This document shows, piece after piece, positions 17,144 to 25,655 of a stretch of DNA of 56,336 bases; within the stretch, counting starts at the first letter, position 1; every line of letters starts with the position of its first letter. The DNA is from Phycisphaerae bacterium. GTDB lineage: Bacteria > Planctomycetota > Phycisphaerae > Sedimentisphaerales > Anaerobacaceae. The translations under genes were made by a program, and so were the position numbers. Below the pieces are notes generated by a model that saw only the letters and a program-made list of their open reading frames with translations, made no database searches and was not told the DNA's origin. The stretch lies in assembly GCA_016782865.1 (NCBI GenBank), contig JADHXR010000026.1, positions 1-56,336 of the forward strand, in the 5' to 3' direction.

Positions 17144-17866
17144 ATGGTGCGATGTCCCGGACAAGACCAGAGATTTTGGAAGCCTGAGGATATCTTTGAG
17201 GTGCAATGCTCCGGCTGCGGTAAGGCCGTCGAATTCTTCAAGGATGAGCCCAAGTTGAAATGCCGCAGTTGCGGGCAAATAGTCGTCAATCCAAAGATAG
17301 ATCTTGGCTGTGCACAGTGGTGTCAGTATGCCGAGCAGTGTCTGGGCGTCAGCACCATAAACAGTTTGCGTGTCATCCGGGACAAACTTGTGTATGATAT
17401 GGAAAAATATTTCGCGGCCGACGAAAAGCGGATCGAGCATGCGATCGCTGTCTTGAATTACGCCGAGCAGATACAGGCAGTTGAAGGGGGCGATCCGCTG
17501 ATCGTCAGGGCCGCTGCGATCCTGCATGATATAGGTATCGGCGAAGCCGAGCGAAAGCACGGATCATCGGTTGGAAAGTACCAGGAAATCGAAGGCCCGC
17601 CGATTGCCGAGGAGATTCTGAATAAATACGACATTTCGCCCGAGGTCGTCGAGCACGTATGCAAGATCATCGCAAATCATCACTGCGCAAAGGAAATCGA
17701 TACGACTGAGTTTCGCGTTATCTGGGATGCGGACTGGCTGGTGAATATCCCGGCGGATTTTCCTGATGCAAGCGATGAGGATCTGCGGGCGATAATCGAA
17801 AAGAGATTCAAAACGCGCGAAGGGCGCAGAATAGCAGAAGAGCTGTTTCTTGGAATTAGACTGTAA
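17144..17866 (+). CDS. Zinc ribbon fused to an HD-domain phosphohydrolase
   Basis: The 240 residues comprise a two-CxxC ribbon (about 1-50), a short cysteine-containing linker (CAQWCQYAEQC), then an HD domain (about 75-200). The HD domain has RAAAILHDIGIGEAE, a following EH pair and IANHHCAK. HD domains hydrolyse nucleotides or phosphodiesters; the substrate here is unknown. ATG 17144 is preferred to GTG 17126 because GGAGAG lies 6 bases upstream. It ends 26 bases before hcp, so co-transcription is likely. Cysteines in both ribbon and linker suggest metal or redox control of the hydrolase. Confidence 0.82.
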   Translation: MVRCPGQDQRFWKPEDIFEVQCSGCGKAVEFFKDEPKLKCRSCGQIVVNPKIDLGCAQWCQYAEQCLGVSTINSLRVIRDKLVYDMEKYFAADEKRIEHAIAVLNYAEQIQAVEGGDPLIVRAAAILHDIGIGEAERKHGSSVGKYQEIEGPPIAEEILNKYDISPEVVEHVCKIIANHHCAKEIDTTEFRVIWDADWLVNIPADFPDASDEDLRAIIEKRFKTREGRRIAEELFLGIRL

Positions 17867-17892
17867 ACTTGTATAAAAGTGAAAGGAGAATT

Positions 17893-19176
17893 ATGTTTTG
17901 TTATCAATGTGAACAAGCGGCTGGCGGCACAGGCTGCACCAAAGTAGGTGTTTGCGGCAAAGACGAGGACATTCAAAGCCTGCAGGATACCCTCATGTTC
18001 GGGCTAAAAGGTATCGCTGCGTACGCGTATCATGCACGGGAGCTTGGGCAAAAAGACGAACAAGTCGATGCTTTTATGCACGAAGCGATGTTTGCAACTT
18101 TGACGAATGTGGATTTCGACCTGAACCGGTATCTCGAGCTGGTGCTCAAGGCCGGCGAGATGAATCTGCGTGTGATGGAGATGCTTAACGACGCCCACAC
18201 GTCCAGGTTCGGCAACCCTGCTCCGGCGACGGTGCCTACCGGGACGAAAGCCGGCCCGGGGATTCTTATGACCGGACACGACCTGCTCGACCTCTATGAG
18301 CTGTTGAAACAGACCGAAGGCAAGGGCATCAACGTGTACAGTCACGGTGAAATGCTGCCCGCGCACGGTTACCCGGAGTTGAGAAAGTTCGATCATTTTG
18401 TGGGCAACTACGGTACTGCCTGGCAGAATCAGAGGAAGGAGTTCGACGATTTCAGCGGAGCCATCCTCGTAAACACCAACTGCATCATGATTCCCAAGGA
18501 CTCCTACAAGGACAGATTGTTCACCTGTGGAATCGCCGGCATGGCAGGCGTTACGCACATCAAGGGCCGAGATTTCAGTGCCGTAATTGAAAAGGCGCTG
18601 GCGCTGCCGGCCCTTACCGACAGTTCCAACGGAACGCTCAGTACAGGATTCCATTATACCGCCGTTCTTGGTCTGGCCGACAAGATCGTCGAGGCCGTCA
18701 AGGCCGGCAAGATCCGACACTTCTTCTTTATCGGCGGCTGCGACGGCGCCAAACCGGGGCGCAATTACTTCACCGAGTTTGCTGAGAAGGTCCCGGACGA
18801 CTGCGTGATATTGACCGCCGCCTGTGGCAAGTATCGCATAAATGCCCGCGAGTACGGCGACATCGACGGAATTCCGCGTCTTCTGGACACCGGCCAGTGC
18901 AACGATTGCTACTCGGCGGTCAAGATCGCACTGGCACTGGCCGATGCCTTCGACTGCGGAGTCAACGATCTGCCTCTTTCGCTGATAGTGTCCTGGTACG
19001 AGCAAAAGGCCGTGGCGATCCTCCTGACATTGCTGCACCTCGGCGTAAAGAACATAAGGCTCGGGCCAAGCCTGCCGGCCTTCATTACCCCCAATGTGCT
19101 CAATGTGCTTGTAGAGAAATATGCCATTAAGCCCGTCGGGACCGTCGATGAGGATTTGGCTGAGATACTGAGTTAA
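17893..19176 (+). CDS. hcp: Hydroxylamine reductase / hybrid cluster protein, short form
   Basis: A redox enzyme with a hybrid Fe-S-O cluster, active on hydroxylamine and NO and linked to nitrosative stress. The N-terminal cluster motif is C3-x2-C6-x8-C15-x5-C21. Ligands of the hybrid cluster appear in TNCIM, the GGCDGAKPG segment, TAACGKYR and CNDCYSA. The 427 residues are about 113 shorter than the usual 540, the deletion that defines class III proteins, so it is not truncated. ATG 17893 follows AAAGGAG. It is last in the Rrf2-headed operon. Confidence 0.95.
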   Translation: MFCYQCEQAAGGTGCTKVGVCGKDEDIQSLQDTLMFGLKGIAAYAYHARELGQKDEQVDAFMHEAMFATLTNVDFDLNRYLELVLKAGEMNLRVMEMLNDAHTSRFGNPAPATVPTGTKAGPGILMTGHDLLDLYELLKQTEGKGINVYSHGEMLPAHGYPELRKFDHFVGNYGTAWQNQRKEFDDFSGAILVNTNCIMIPKDSYKDRLFTCGIAGMAGVTHIKGRDFSAVIEKALALPALTDSSNGTLSTGFHYTAVLGLADKIVEAVKAGKIRHFFFIGGCDGAKPGRNYFTEFAEKVPDDCVILTAACGKYRINAREYGDIDGIPRLLDTGQCNDCYSAVKIALALADAFDCGVNDLPLSLIVSWYEQKAVAILLTLLHLGVKNIRLGPSLPAFITPNVLNVLVEKYAIKPVGTVDEDLAEILS

Positions 19177-19706
19177 TTGTCGATGGGCTCGAGTTGTTGT
19201 GGCATTAGCGCCTGTCGCGGGGTCGAGGGTGAAGTGTCCGTTTATCCTCGTTGACGAGCCCGATATGCTTGAAGACATCGAGTCTGTGGTCCGGGAATCG
19301 GCATCGGTCAAGGACTTGGCGGATCGAGACGTGTGTGACAGCGACTATGGCCCTTCTTTGTCCGTTTAATGGGGTTGTTTGTGGAGAATGACCGGTTTCA
19401 GCGGCGCCATTCGGCCTTGCGGACCATCAACGGCGGCATCTGCTGCGGGCTGACCTTTCTGCCGCCCGGGCTTACACAGCTTCTGGCGCTCGGATACCAG
19501 TGGATCGTGAACAGCTCGGGCTTCAAAGATATTCTGTGTTTTCTCAATCTTCCCATATCACTATCGACCTCTTTCGTGAGCAAGGCTATAACTCCTGCAC
19601 CCTCCTCCTATCGGTCAATCCCGGGGACAACTTTCGCCAATTGTCCCCAAAAGGGCCCGACAGAAGTGCCGAGCCGCAATGGCGGCGCTGATTTTCGCAG
19701 GCGAGG
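19177..19706. other. Gene-poor interval between hcp and the membrane protein
   Basis: I can support no gene here. Several short open frames exist on both strands but none has a family signature or ribosome site. One frame without a start (about 19205-19370) reads as an acidic peptide, VDEPDMLEDIESVV, and may be the worn end of an old gene. A strong hairpin lies at 19623-19648. Confidence 0.5.
19623..19648. repeat. GGGGACAA hairpin, REP-like
   Basis: GGGGACAA (19623-19630) and TTGTCCCC (19641-19648) form a perfect 8-bp stem with a 10-base loop. It is not followed by a T-run on either strand, so it is a poor terminator. It resembles the short palindromes dispersed by REP-type transposases. Confidence 0.5.
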
Positions 19707-20285
19707 CTATCTGATTTGTCTCCAGCTAACAGATTGTCCGTCGAGTCCTTCTGGCTCGACGCGGCTAATGAGCCATCCGATGCCGGGCTGTTTCTTGAGG
19801 TTCAATCTTGTCTTTATCAGCAGAGAGGGCTTGTAGTTCCCGGCGACATAACTGTTCTTGTCAAATGTTATCTGGGTAAACACCATCGCAGTCGCGTTCG
19901 CTTGCGATAAATCCATCAGCTTGACACCTTTGATCCTGGTCTTCACGACCAGGCTCTGAGAAAGCGTTTGGCGACAGTAGAATAGCAGACGTTCCTTCGT
20001 ACCGTGAAGCGAATCGCTGTAGCCGTCCGAGATAACCTGGCCGATGGCACCGAGGTCTTCGGCCTCAATACCTCTGACACCCGCCTCTATCGTGGCGTTG
20101 ATCTGCTCGGTGTCCGTCTGGACGAGTCTGTCGAGCCCGAACGCGGCCCCAGCCAGCACGACTGGAAACAGCCATTGCCACCAGCGGCATTTTTCCGGAA
20201 GAACGCTGCGAAACGTAAGTACGCCGAACAAAACCAGAACCCCCGCGCCTACGAGTGTGTAGGGTTGCTCAAAAAAATCGAACAT
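19707..20285 (-). CDS. Small two-helix membrane protein, unknown function
   Basis: The 192 residues have two N-terminal membrane segments (about 10-27 and 36-54), then a soluble alpha+beta domain (about 65-190). That domain has the feel of a SnoaL/NTF2-type fold (VISDGYSDSLHG, then beta strands with alternating polar residues). It lies 17 bases after the prepilin-like gene on the same strand and is probably co-transcribed. I do not recognise a named family. Confidence 0.6.
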   Translation of the reverse strand: MFDFFEQPYTLVGAGVLVLFGVLTFRSVLPEKCRWWQWLFPVVLAGAAFGLDRLVQTDTEQINATIEAGVRGIEAEDLGAIGQVISDGYSDSLHGTKERLLFYCRQTLSQSLVVKTRIKGVKLMDLSQANATAMVFTQITFDKNSYVAGNYKPSLLIKTRLNLKKQPGIGWLISRVEPEGLDGQSVSWRQIR

Positions 20286-20301
20286 CTCGCCGATCCTTGT
20301 T

Positions 20302-21117
20302 CTAAGGTTCTGAGTTAGCTCCCACCAGCGGCGTCAGTTGGCTAATTTCGTGCTGTGGGCCGTATGGCGTAGCCCTTGTGCATAAACTCGATGTCGTCAC
20401 GCTCATCTGCGGGGGGGAGAAATTGAATACGCCCTGGTCGCCCCAGGCGGCGCGGGTCGCCAGATCGATCGTGCTCTTGTTGACCCATGTGTGTATTATT
20501 GTGCTGCCGTCGGCGTAGCTCATCACACCTTTGCTCTTGCTGTGCCAGATCGCCAGTGGGTCGATCCAATTGTTTCCCGCGGGGTTCATTACCCAGGAAC
20601 CCATATTCCATCCTCTCGGATCGATTTCCTCCACAAAGACAAGTTTGCCGGCCGGATGTGGTATTTCGGCGTACGTATAGAGAGCCCTGTTGCTCCACTC
20701 TTTTTCTTCGCCGTTCATGCCGCCAGCCACGGAATAGCTGCCGTAGGCCAGTTGATTGGCTCGTTTTCGGCGTTCGTCGGAGGGGCACTCATACAGTTCG
20801 ACCTTCTTGGCATACTCAAAGAGCTTGCCGCGCCTCAGTCCCTCCTTCGCCTGCTCGATGGGATCGGGATCGTTGCCCTGCGGACCTAACATCCACGCAT
20901 CGCTCTGACGTTGGGGAAGGCCGCCAACCAGCCTGTCGTCATTATCGTCTTTGTACAGCAACCACGCCAATGTGAGGCTCTTTACATTGCTTATGCAGTT
21001 AATCCGCCTCGCCTGGTCTCTGGCTATGTTCAAAGCCGGCATAAGCACGGCCATCAAGATTGCAATGATCGCGATAACGACCAGCAGCTCGATCAGTGTG
21101 AAAGCTCTTTTTCTCAT
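20302..21117 (-). CDS. Prepilin-type (H-x-DG) pseudopilin-like protein
   Basis: The N-terminus [18 protein letters not shown] is a type IV prepilin cleavage/methylation signal followed by the pilin helix. The C-terminal part has the pattern H-x10-DG ([14 protein letters not shown]) of DUF1559-like proteins that are abundant in Planctomycetota. Cysteine pairs (INCI, YECP) may form disulphides. The 271 residues start at ATG 21117, preceded by AAGGAAGGG; the longer reading from 21273 lacks a ribosome site and would overrun the promoter. Export uses a type II/IV system, perhaps with the ATPase at 67-1800. Confidence 0.92.
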   Translation of the reverse strand: MRKRAFTLIELLVVIAIIAILMAVLMPALNIARDQARRINCISNVKSLTLAWLLYKDDNDDRLVGGLPQRQSDAWMLGPQGNDPDPIEQAKEGLRRGKLFEYAKKVELYECPSDERRKRANQLAYGSYSVAGGMNGEEKEWSNRALYTYAEIPHPAGKLVFVEEIDPRGWNMGSWVMNPAGNNWIDPLAIWHSKSKGVMSYADGSTIIHTWVNKSTIDLATRAAWGDQGVFNFSPPQMSVTTSSLCTRATPYGPQHEISQLTPLVGANSEP

Positions 21118-21237
21118 TTGTACCCTTCCTTTCGCGTAAGAATGCATAACATCCGGTTCCAAACAAACAAGATGCGCGATAACAAAGTACTGTTCGATAA
21201 ACTCCACTGTTACGATGCTTTTGTATCTACATCGTGC

Positions 21238-21266
21238 ATTATACAACGTTTCCGATACAAAGTAAA
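21238..21266 (-). promoter_or_regulatory. Promoter of the prepilin-like gene
   Basis: On the minus strand: TTTACT (-35, 4 of 6), 17 bases, TATAAT (-10, 6 of 6, occupying 21238-21243). Transcription would start near 21231, giving a leader of about 115 bases. Confidence 0.6.
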
Positions 21267-21335
21267 GCCGCACAGATGAACAATTATAGGGCTTTCTTGG
21301 ACTTTTCTCGGCGAACCGGCCGGCGGCCCGGACTA

Positions 21336-21393
21336 CTCGGGGCCCTGGATTTGCCTCGAAATTGGCTTTGCCTGGGTTTGAATTGGGTTTGTT
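21336..21393 (-). repeat. Dispersed intergenic repeat, copy B
   Basis: On the minus strand this has AACAAACCC, CAAAGCCAATTTCG and GCCCCGAG in the same order as copy A at 2048-2091. An extra tandem block (AATTCAAACCC) is present here. Confidence 0.6.
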
Positions 21394-21549
21394 CGGCGCA
21401 TTAACATGTGAATTGCGACACTCATGGTGGCAATCATGTCGAGTCCATCGCCACCTTCCAGATCATCATTTGTCTCTGCCGGATCCACCGAAGATTAGAT
21501 CACGAGTCTTCTTGAGTGTTGGCCCAAAGCATCTCGATAATTCATATGG

Positions 21550-22737
21550 TTAGGAAATTCCCAGCTCGCGCTTTACTTCGCTGATCTTTTCGATAGCGAA
21601 GTCGAGGTCCTTGATGCTATGGGCGGCTGATATTTGTGTGCGGATCCGGGCCGCTCCATCGGGGACTACCGGATAGGAGAATCCTATTACGTAAACACCT
21701 TTTTCCAGGAGTCTCTGTGCCATCTTCTGGGCCAGGACGGCGTCGCCAAGCATGATCGGCACGATGGGGTGCTCGCCCGCCACGACGTTCAACCCCAGAT
21801 CGGCTATATGTTGCCTGAAATAGCGGGTGTTCTCGGCGAGCTTGTCGCGCAGTTTTGTTGAAGCCAGGAGCATCTCCAGGACCGTCAGCGAAGTGGCGGC
21901 GATAGCCGGGGCGAGGGTATTCGAGAACAGGTACGGACGCGAGCGCTGGCGCAGTAATTCGATAATCTCTTTCCTGCCGCTCGTGTAACCTCCGCTGGCC
22001 CCGCCGAGTGCCTTGCCGAATGTGCCTGTGATAATATCGACGCGACCCATCACGTCGCAATGCTCGTGGGTGCCGCGCCCGTGCCTGCCCAGCACACCGA
22101 CCGAGTGCGAGTCGTCCACCATGACCAGGGCGTCGTACTTCTCCGCGAGCTCACATATTTGCCCTAGCCTGGCGATGGTTCCGTCCATCGAGAACACGCC
22201 GTCGGTAGCGATCATGCGAAATCTCGCCGATTCGGCCTGCTTCAATTTGTCCTCCAGGTCCCGCATGTCACAGTTCTTATAGCGCAGGCGCTGGGCCTTG
22301 CAAAGGCGTATGCCGTCGATAATGCTGGCGTGGTTGAGCTGATCGCTGATGATCGCGTCTTCGGCGGTGAGGAGCGTTTCGAACAGGCCCGTGTTGGCGT
22401 CGAAGCAGGAGGAATAGAGAATGGTGTCCTGAGTGCCGAGAAACTCTGAGACCTTCTTCTCCAGTTCCTTGTGTATCTGTTGCGTTCCGCAGATGAATCG
22501 GACGGAGGAAAGGCCGTATCCCCATTTGGCGTAACTTTCCTGTGCGGCTCGGATGACTTCGGGATGGTCGGCAAGCCCGAGATAGTTGTTAGCGCACAGA
22601 TTGAGGACTTTTTGTCCGCCCCGGACCGTGATCATAGCATCCTGCGGGCTGGTGATGATACGTTCGGCCTTGTAGAGCCCGCTTTCAGTGATCTGTTTAA
22701 GCTCTCCTGCGATATGGGATTGCATCTGTCCAAACAT
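21550..22737 (-). CDS. kbl: Glycine C-acetyltransferase (2-amino-3-ketobutyrate CoA ligase)
   Basis: A PLP enzyme that cleaves 2-amino-3-ketobutyrate with CoA to glycine and acetyl-CoA, the second step of threonine breakdown. The 395 residues show the alpha-oxoamine synthase signature: [30 protein letters not shown] and [14 protein letters not shown], with the PLP lysine in [11 protein letters not shown] 22737 follows a GAGGGAC site. It is 36 bases after tdh on the same strand, the classical pair. Confidence 0.97.
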   Translation of the reverse strand: MFGQMQSHIAGELKQITESGLYKAERIITSPQDAMITVRGGQKVLNLCANNYLGLADHPEVIRAAQESYAKWGYGLSSVRFICGTQQIHKELEKKVSEFLGTQDTILYSSCFDANTGLFETLLTAEDAIISDQLNHASIIDGIRLCKAQRLRYKNCDMRDLEDKLKQAESARFRMIATDGVFSMDGTIARLGQICELAEKYDALVMVDDSHSVGVLGRHGRGTHEHCDVMGRVDIITGTFGKALGGASGGYTSGRKEIIELLRQRSRPYLFSNTLAPAIAATSLTVLEMLLASTKLRDKLAENTRYFRQHIADLGLNVVAGEHPIVPIMLGDAVLAQKMAQRLLEKGVYVIGFSYPVVPDGAARIRTQISAAHSIKDLDFAIEKISEVKRELGIS

Positions 22738-22773
22738 TTCTGGTCCCTCGCCACGGCTGGCTGAGCCGCTCTA

Positions 22774-23802
22774 TTATTCTTGTGTCCAATTCAAAATCAC
22801 CTTTCCAGAGTTGCCCGAGCCCATTACTTCGAAGGCCTTACGGTATTCGCTGTAGCCGAAGCGATGAGTAATCAGAGGCGTGATGTCCACTCCGCCCTGA
22901 ATGAGCATTGTGGCCTTGTACCACGTCTCGAACATCTCCCTGCCGTAGATTCCCTTGATCGTCAGGCTGTTGAAGACGACATAATCCCAGTCGATGGCGG
23001 TGGCCGGCATGATTCCCAGCATCGCGATTCTGCCGCCGTGGCATACGTTCTTGAGCACACTCTTAAATGCCTCGGGATTGCCCGACATCTCCAGTCCCAC
23101 GTCGAATCCCTCCTTCATATCGAGTTGCCTGATAGCGTCCTCGATTCTTTCGGTTCTGACGTCGAGTGTCAGGGTAGGTCCCATTTCTTCAGCCAGTTTC
23201 AAACGCTCGGGATTAACGTCGGTAATGACAACGTAACGTGCACCGGCCCGCTTGGCTACGGCGATCGCCATACATCCTATTGGGCCTGCGCCGGTTATAA
23301 GCACGTCCTCTCCGACGAGGTCGAAGGAGAGCGTCGTGTGCACCGCGTTGCCAAATGGATCGAAGCAGGTGAGCACATCCGTCGGGATGTTGGGATCGCA
23401 ATGCCACATGTTAGAGACGGGGATGGATAGATACTCAGCGAACGCGCCGTCACGGTCCACGCCGACACACTTCGGATCGGTGCAAAGGTGCCTGCGTCCG
23501 GCTAAGCAATTTCTGCAATGTCCGCAGACGATATGTCCTTCGCCGCTGACAAGCTCGCCGATCTCAACATCGCGCACGTTGGCGCCGATTTCCGCGACCG
23601 TGCCGACGAACTCGTGGCCAATGACGAGCGGGGGCTTTATAGTCTTCTGGGCCCACGGGTCCCAGTTGAAAATGTGAATGTCCGTGCCGCAAATCGCTGC
23701 TTTGTGAATCTTTATCAGGACATCGTTGTTGCCAACATCAGGTACGGGCACGTCCTCCATCCACAATCCCGGCTCGGGTTTGCTTTTCACTAGTGCTTTC
23801 AT
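22774..23802 (-). CDS. tdh: L-threonine 3-dehydrogenase
   Basis: A zinc-dependent medium-chain dehydrogenase that oxidises threonine to 2-amino-3-ketobutyrate with NAD+. The catalytic zinc site uses [11 protein letters not shown] and [12 protein letters not shown], and the structural zinc site is [15 protein letters not shown]. The NAD motif is [10 protein letters not shown]. The 342-residue length from ATG 23802 (GAGG upstream) matches the family; an upstream alternative at 23871 adds an unconserved tail. It forms a unit with kbl; surE lies upstream, 62 bases away. Confidence 0.97.
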   Translation of the reverse strand: MKALVKSKPEPGLWMEDVPVPDVGNNDVLIKIHKAAICGTDIHIFNWDPWAQKTIKPPLVIGHEFVGTVAEIGANVRDVEIGELVSGEGHIVCGHCRNCLAGRRHLCTDPKCVGVDRDGAFAEYLSIPVSNMWHCDPNIPTDVLTCFDPFGNAVHTTLSFDLVGEDVLITGAGPIGCMAIAVAKRAGARYVVITDVNPERLKLAEEMGPTLTLDVRTERIEDAIRQLDMKEGFDVGLEMSGNPEAFKSVLKNVCHGGRIAMLGIMPATAIDWDYVVFNSLTIKGIYGREMFETWYKATMLIQGGVDITPLITHRFGYSEYRKAFEVMGSGNSGKVILNWTQE

Positions 23803-23864
23803 GAATTTGTTTCCTCTATTGGCTTGCGACAAAGGCCCTGCTGCGACCTGAAAATCGCTGTCGT

Positions 23865-24608
23865 TCACCACTTCTTGTTCTGAAGCTTTCGCGTTTTTCG
23901 GTGGTCTGTCATGTCGGGTGTCAGTGCCGTTATTGTTATGTAGCCTTCCATCAGTGACGTTGTGTCGGAGGGGATTTCGTCGGCCAGATGGTGTTCGCCA
24001 GCCAGTTGGAACACGGTCTGTCCCTGCTCGTTCTTCTTGGGGATGTAATACTCGTCAAAACCTTTGCTCGACTGCGGCACAATCCTGATACCCTTGGGCT
24101 GGCCTCGCGAAAGCAGCGGTATGTTGACATTTATCATGTCACCCTTCTCGACCGGCATAAGTTTCTTAAGGATTTGCGCACAATGCCGTGCCGCCCCTTC
24201 GAAATCCATCTTTCTCTCGGCGGCGACGCTCATCGCGACGGCGGGGATCTTCAGGAACGCCCCTTCCATCGCCGCGGCGACGGTGCCGGAATAATAGACG
24301 TTTATCCCTGCATTCGCTCCGTTGTTGATGCCGGCGACGAGCAGATCTATCGGGCCCTGATGTAACTGCATGGCCGCCAGTTTGACGCAATCGGCGGGCG
24401 AGCCCTGAACGCTGTATCCGGTGAACAGGCCGTTAATGTCAACCTTGTTGCACACCAGCGGTTCGGTAAACGTGATGCTGTGGCTCGCGCCCGAGCGGCT
24501 GTCCGACGGGGCGACCACGGTTACCTCTCCGATATTGATCAGTTCTTTGTAAAGTGCCGCCAGGCCGGGTGCGAAAATGCCGTCATCATTTGTCAGCAAT
24601 ATTTTCAT
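23865..24608 (-). CDS. surE: 5'/3'-nucleotidase SurE
   Basis: A metal-dependent survival-protein phosphatase acting on nucleoside monophosphates. The start motif [15 protein letters not shown] gives the metal ligands Asp8 and Asp9; [14 protein letters not shown] and [12 protein letters not shown] are the other conserved loops. The protein has 247 residues from ATG 24608; the ribosome site is weak. An upstream reading adds only 12 residues. It runs into tdh-kbl. Confidence 0.95.
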   Translation of the reverse strand: MKILLTNDDGIFAPGLAALYKELINIGEVTVVAPSDSRSGASHSITFTEPLVCNKVDINGLFTGYSVQGSPADCVKLAAMQLHQGPIDLLVAGINNGANAGINVYYSGTVAAAMEGAFLKIPAVAMSVAAERKMDFEGAARHCAQILKKLMPVEKGDMINVNIPLLSRGQPKGIRIVPQSSKGFDEYYIPKKNEQGQTVFQLAGEHHLADEIPSDTTSLMEGYITITALTPDMTDHRKTRKLQNKKW

Positions 24609-24724
24609 GCGTTGTGTCTCGTGTAGATTGAAATCGTAATTCAATACCAGCGGGTGGGCATTGTAATTGCCCGCACGGCTTATGTCAATTGACAGCTTCT
24701 TCGCGTAACGTATAATGCTCGGCT

Positions 24725-25414
24725 ATGGAAAAGTACTCGCCGGAGAAAAAGTGTGTGGTAATGACGAGAGATCAGGTCCGCGCCCTTGATGCCTGGGCGA
24801 TAAACACGCTCGGCATCCCAGGTGTGGTCCTCATGGAGAATGCCGGGCGCGGCTGCGCCGAGCTTATCGAAGAGAAGCTCAAAGGCCTCGCCGCCCCGAA
24901 GGTCTGCATATTCTGCGGCACGGGAAACAACGGCGGCGACGGCTACGTAATCGCCCGGCAGCTCATCAACAGCGGCTTTGAAGCTACTGTCGTCGTGTGC
25001 GGCGACCGCGGCAAAATCAAAGGCGACGCAAAGATCAACTTGGATATCCTCGAGCGGATGGGTCAGCCCGTCGAGTCGTTGAATCCGGCTCAGGGCGATA
25101 CTGCTGCTCGGGTGGCCGATTTTGCCGCCGGCGCTGAGGTGCTTGTTGACAGCTTGTTCGGAACCGGACTGAGCGGACAGATGAGAGACGGCTACAGGCG
25201 ATTGATAGAAGGTCTGAACGCCTGCGAGTGTCCCATTCTCGCGGTGGACATTCCGTCCGGGCTGGATTGCGATACGGGCCGGCCTCTCGGTGCAGCGATT
25301 GAGGCATCCTGGACGGTGACTTTCGTCGCCGTCAAGAAGGGCTTTACGTTCGCACGGGCAACTCGGTACACGGGCGAGATTTTCGTCGCCTCGATTGGAA
25401 TCGCCGCCCCCTAG
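24725..25414 (+). CDS. nnrE: NAD(P)H-hydrate epimerase (YjeF N-terminal domain only)
   Basis: Repairs damaged NAD(P)H by epimerising the R-hydrate. Conserved blocks are VVLMENAGRGCAEL, GTGNNGGDGYVIARQL, DSLFGTGLSG and AVDIPSGLDCDTG. The 229 residues cover the epimerase domain alone; the dehydratase half of the bifunctional enzyme is absent. The stop codon is the first TAG of a 244-bp inverted-repeat element, so insertion may have trimmed the last few residues, but the final strand (EIFVASIGIA) is intact. Confidence 0.93.
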   Translation: MEKYSPEKKCVVMTRDQVRALDAWAINTLGIPGVVLMENAGRGCAELIEEKLKGLAAPKVCIFCGTGNNGGDGYVIARQLINSGFEATVVVCGDRGKIKGDAKINLDILERMGQPVESLNPAQGDTAARVADFAAGAEVLVDSLFGTGLSGQMRDGYRRLIEGLNACECPILAVDIPSGLDCDTGRPLGAAIEASWTVTFVAVKKGFTFARATRYTGEIFVASIGIAAP

Positions 25415-25655
25415 GCTCTGTCTGAAAACTCCGTCGTCGGGTGCGAGAGCGAGCGTTTTTTCGCCTGGCAAAGCCTGTCCCGAGCGACGCCGAGGGAACC
25501 GAAGCAGGCGATATTGGTTTTATCGTCGATCCAGCCGGATGCAGCCAGGCGGACAACAGCGGCTGCCTTTATCCGACGGTAGCTGCGTTAGCAGCATGAG
25601 ACAGTTAAAGAAAATAAGCCGCTCGAAGCCAGATCGAGTTTTCAGACAGAGCCTA
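25412..25655. mobile_element. 244-bp MITE with 20-bp perfect terminal inverted repeats
   Basis: TAGGCTCTGTCTGAAAACTC (25412-25431) is an exact inverted match to 25636-25655. No transposase gene is inside, so it is a non-autonomous element. The outer TA at both ends could be a TA target duplication (core 25414-25653, 18-bp repeats), as in IS630/Tc1-type elements. It lies between two convergent genes, and the terminal TAG of each repeat is the stop codon of the gene that runs into it. Confidence 0.85.

Larger units (their letters stand above)
21118..21549. other. Intergenic region with prepilin promoter and repeat copy B
   Basis: About 430 bases with no gene I can support. It contains the promoter of the prepilin-like gene (21238-21266) and an inverted copy of the dispersed repeat (21336-21393). 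Confidence 0.6.

Noticed and set aside
17893..19176. Truncated hcp pseudogene
   Set aside because: The missing ~113 residues match the class III deletion, and all ligands are present.
18004..19311. A 435-codon minus-strand frame over hcp
   Set aside because: Hcp has all cluster ligands in the other strand; the antisense frame has none of any family.
19623..19648. The GGGGACAA hairpin as a transcription terminator
   Set aside because: No T-run follows on either strand; it fits a REP-like palindrome better.
24725..25414. nnrE inactivated by the MITE
   Set aside because: The conserved epimerase motifs and the final strand are intact; only a few C-terminal residues could have been lost.
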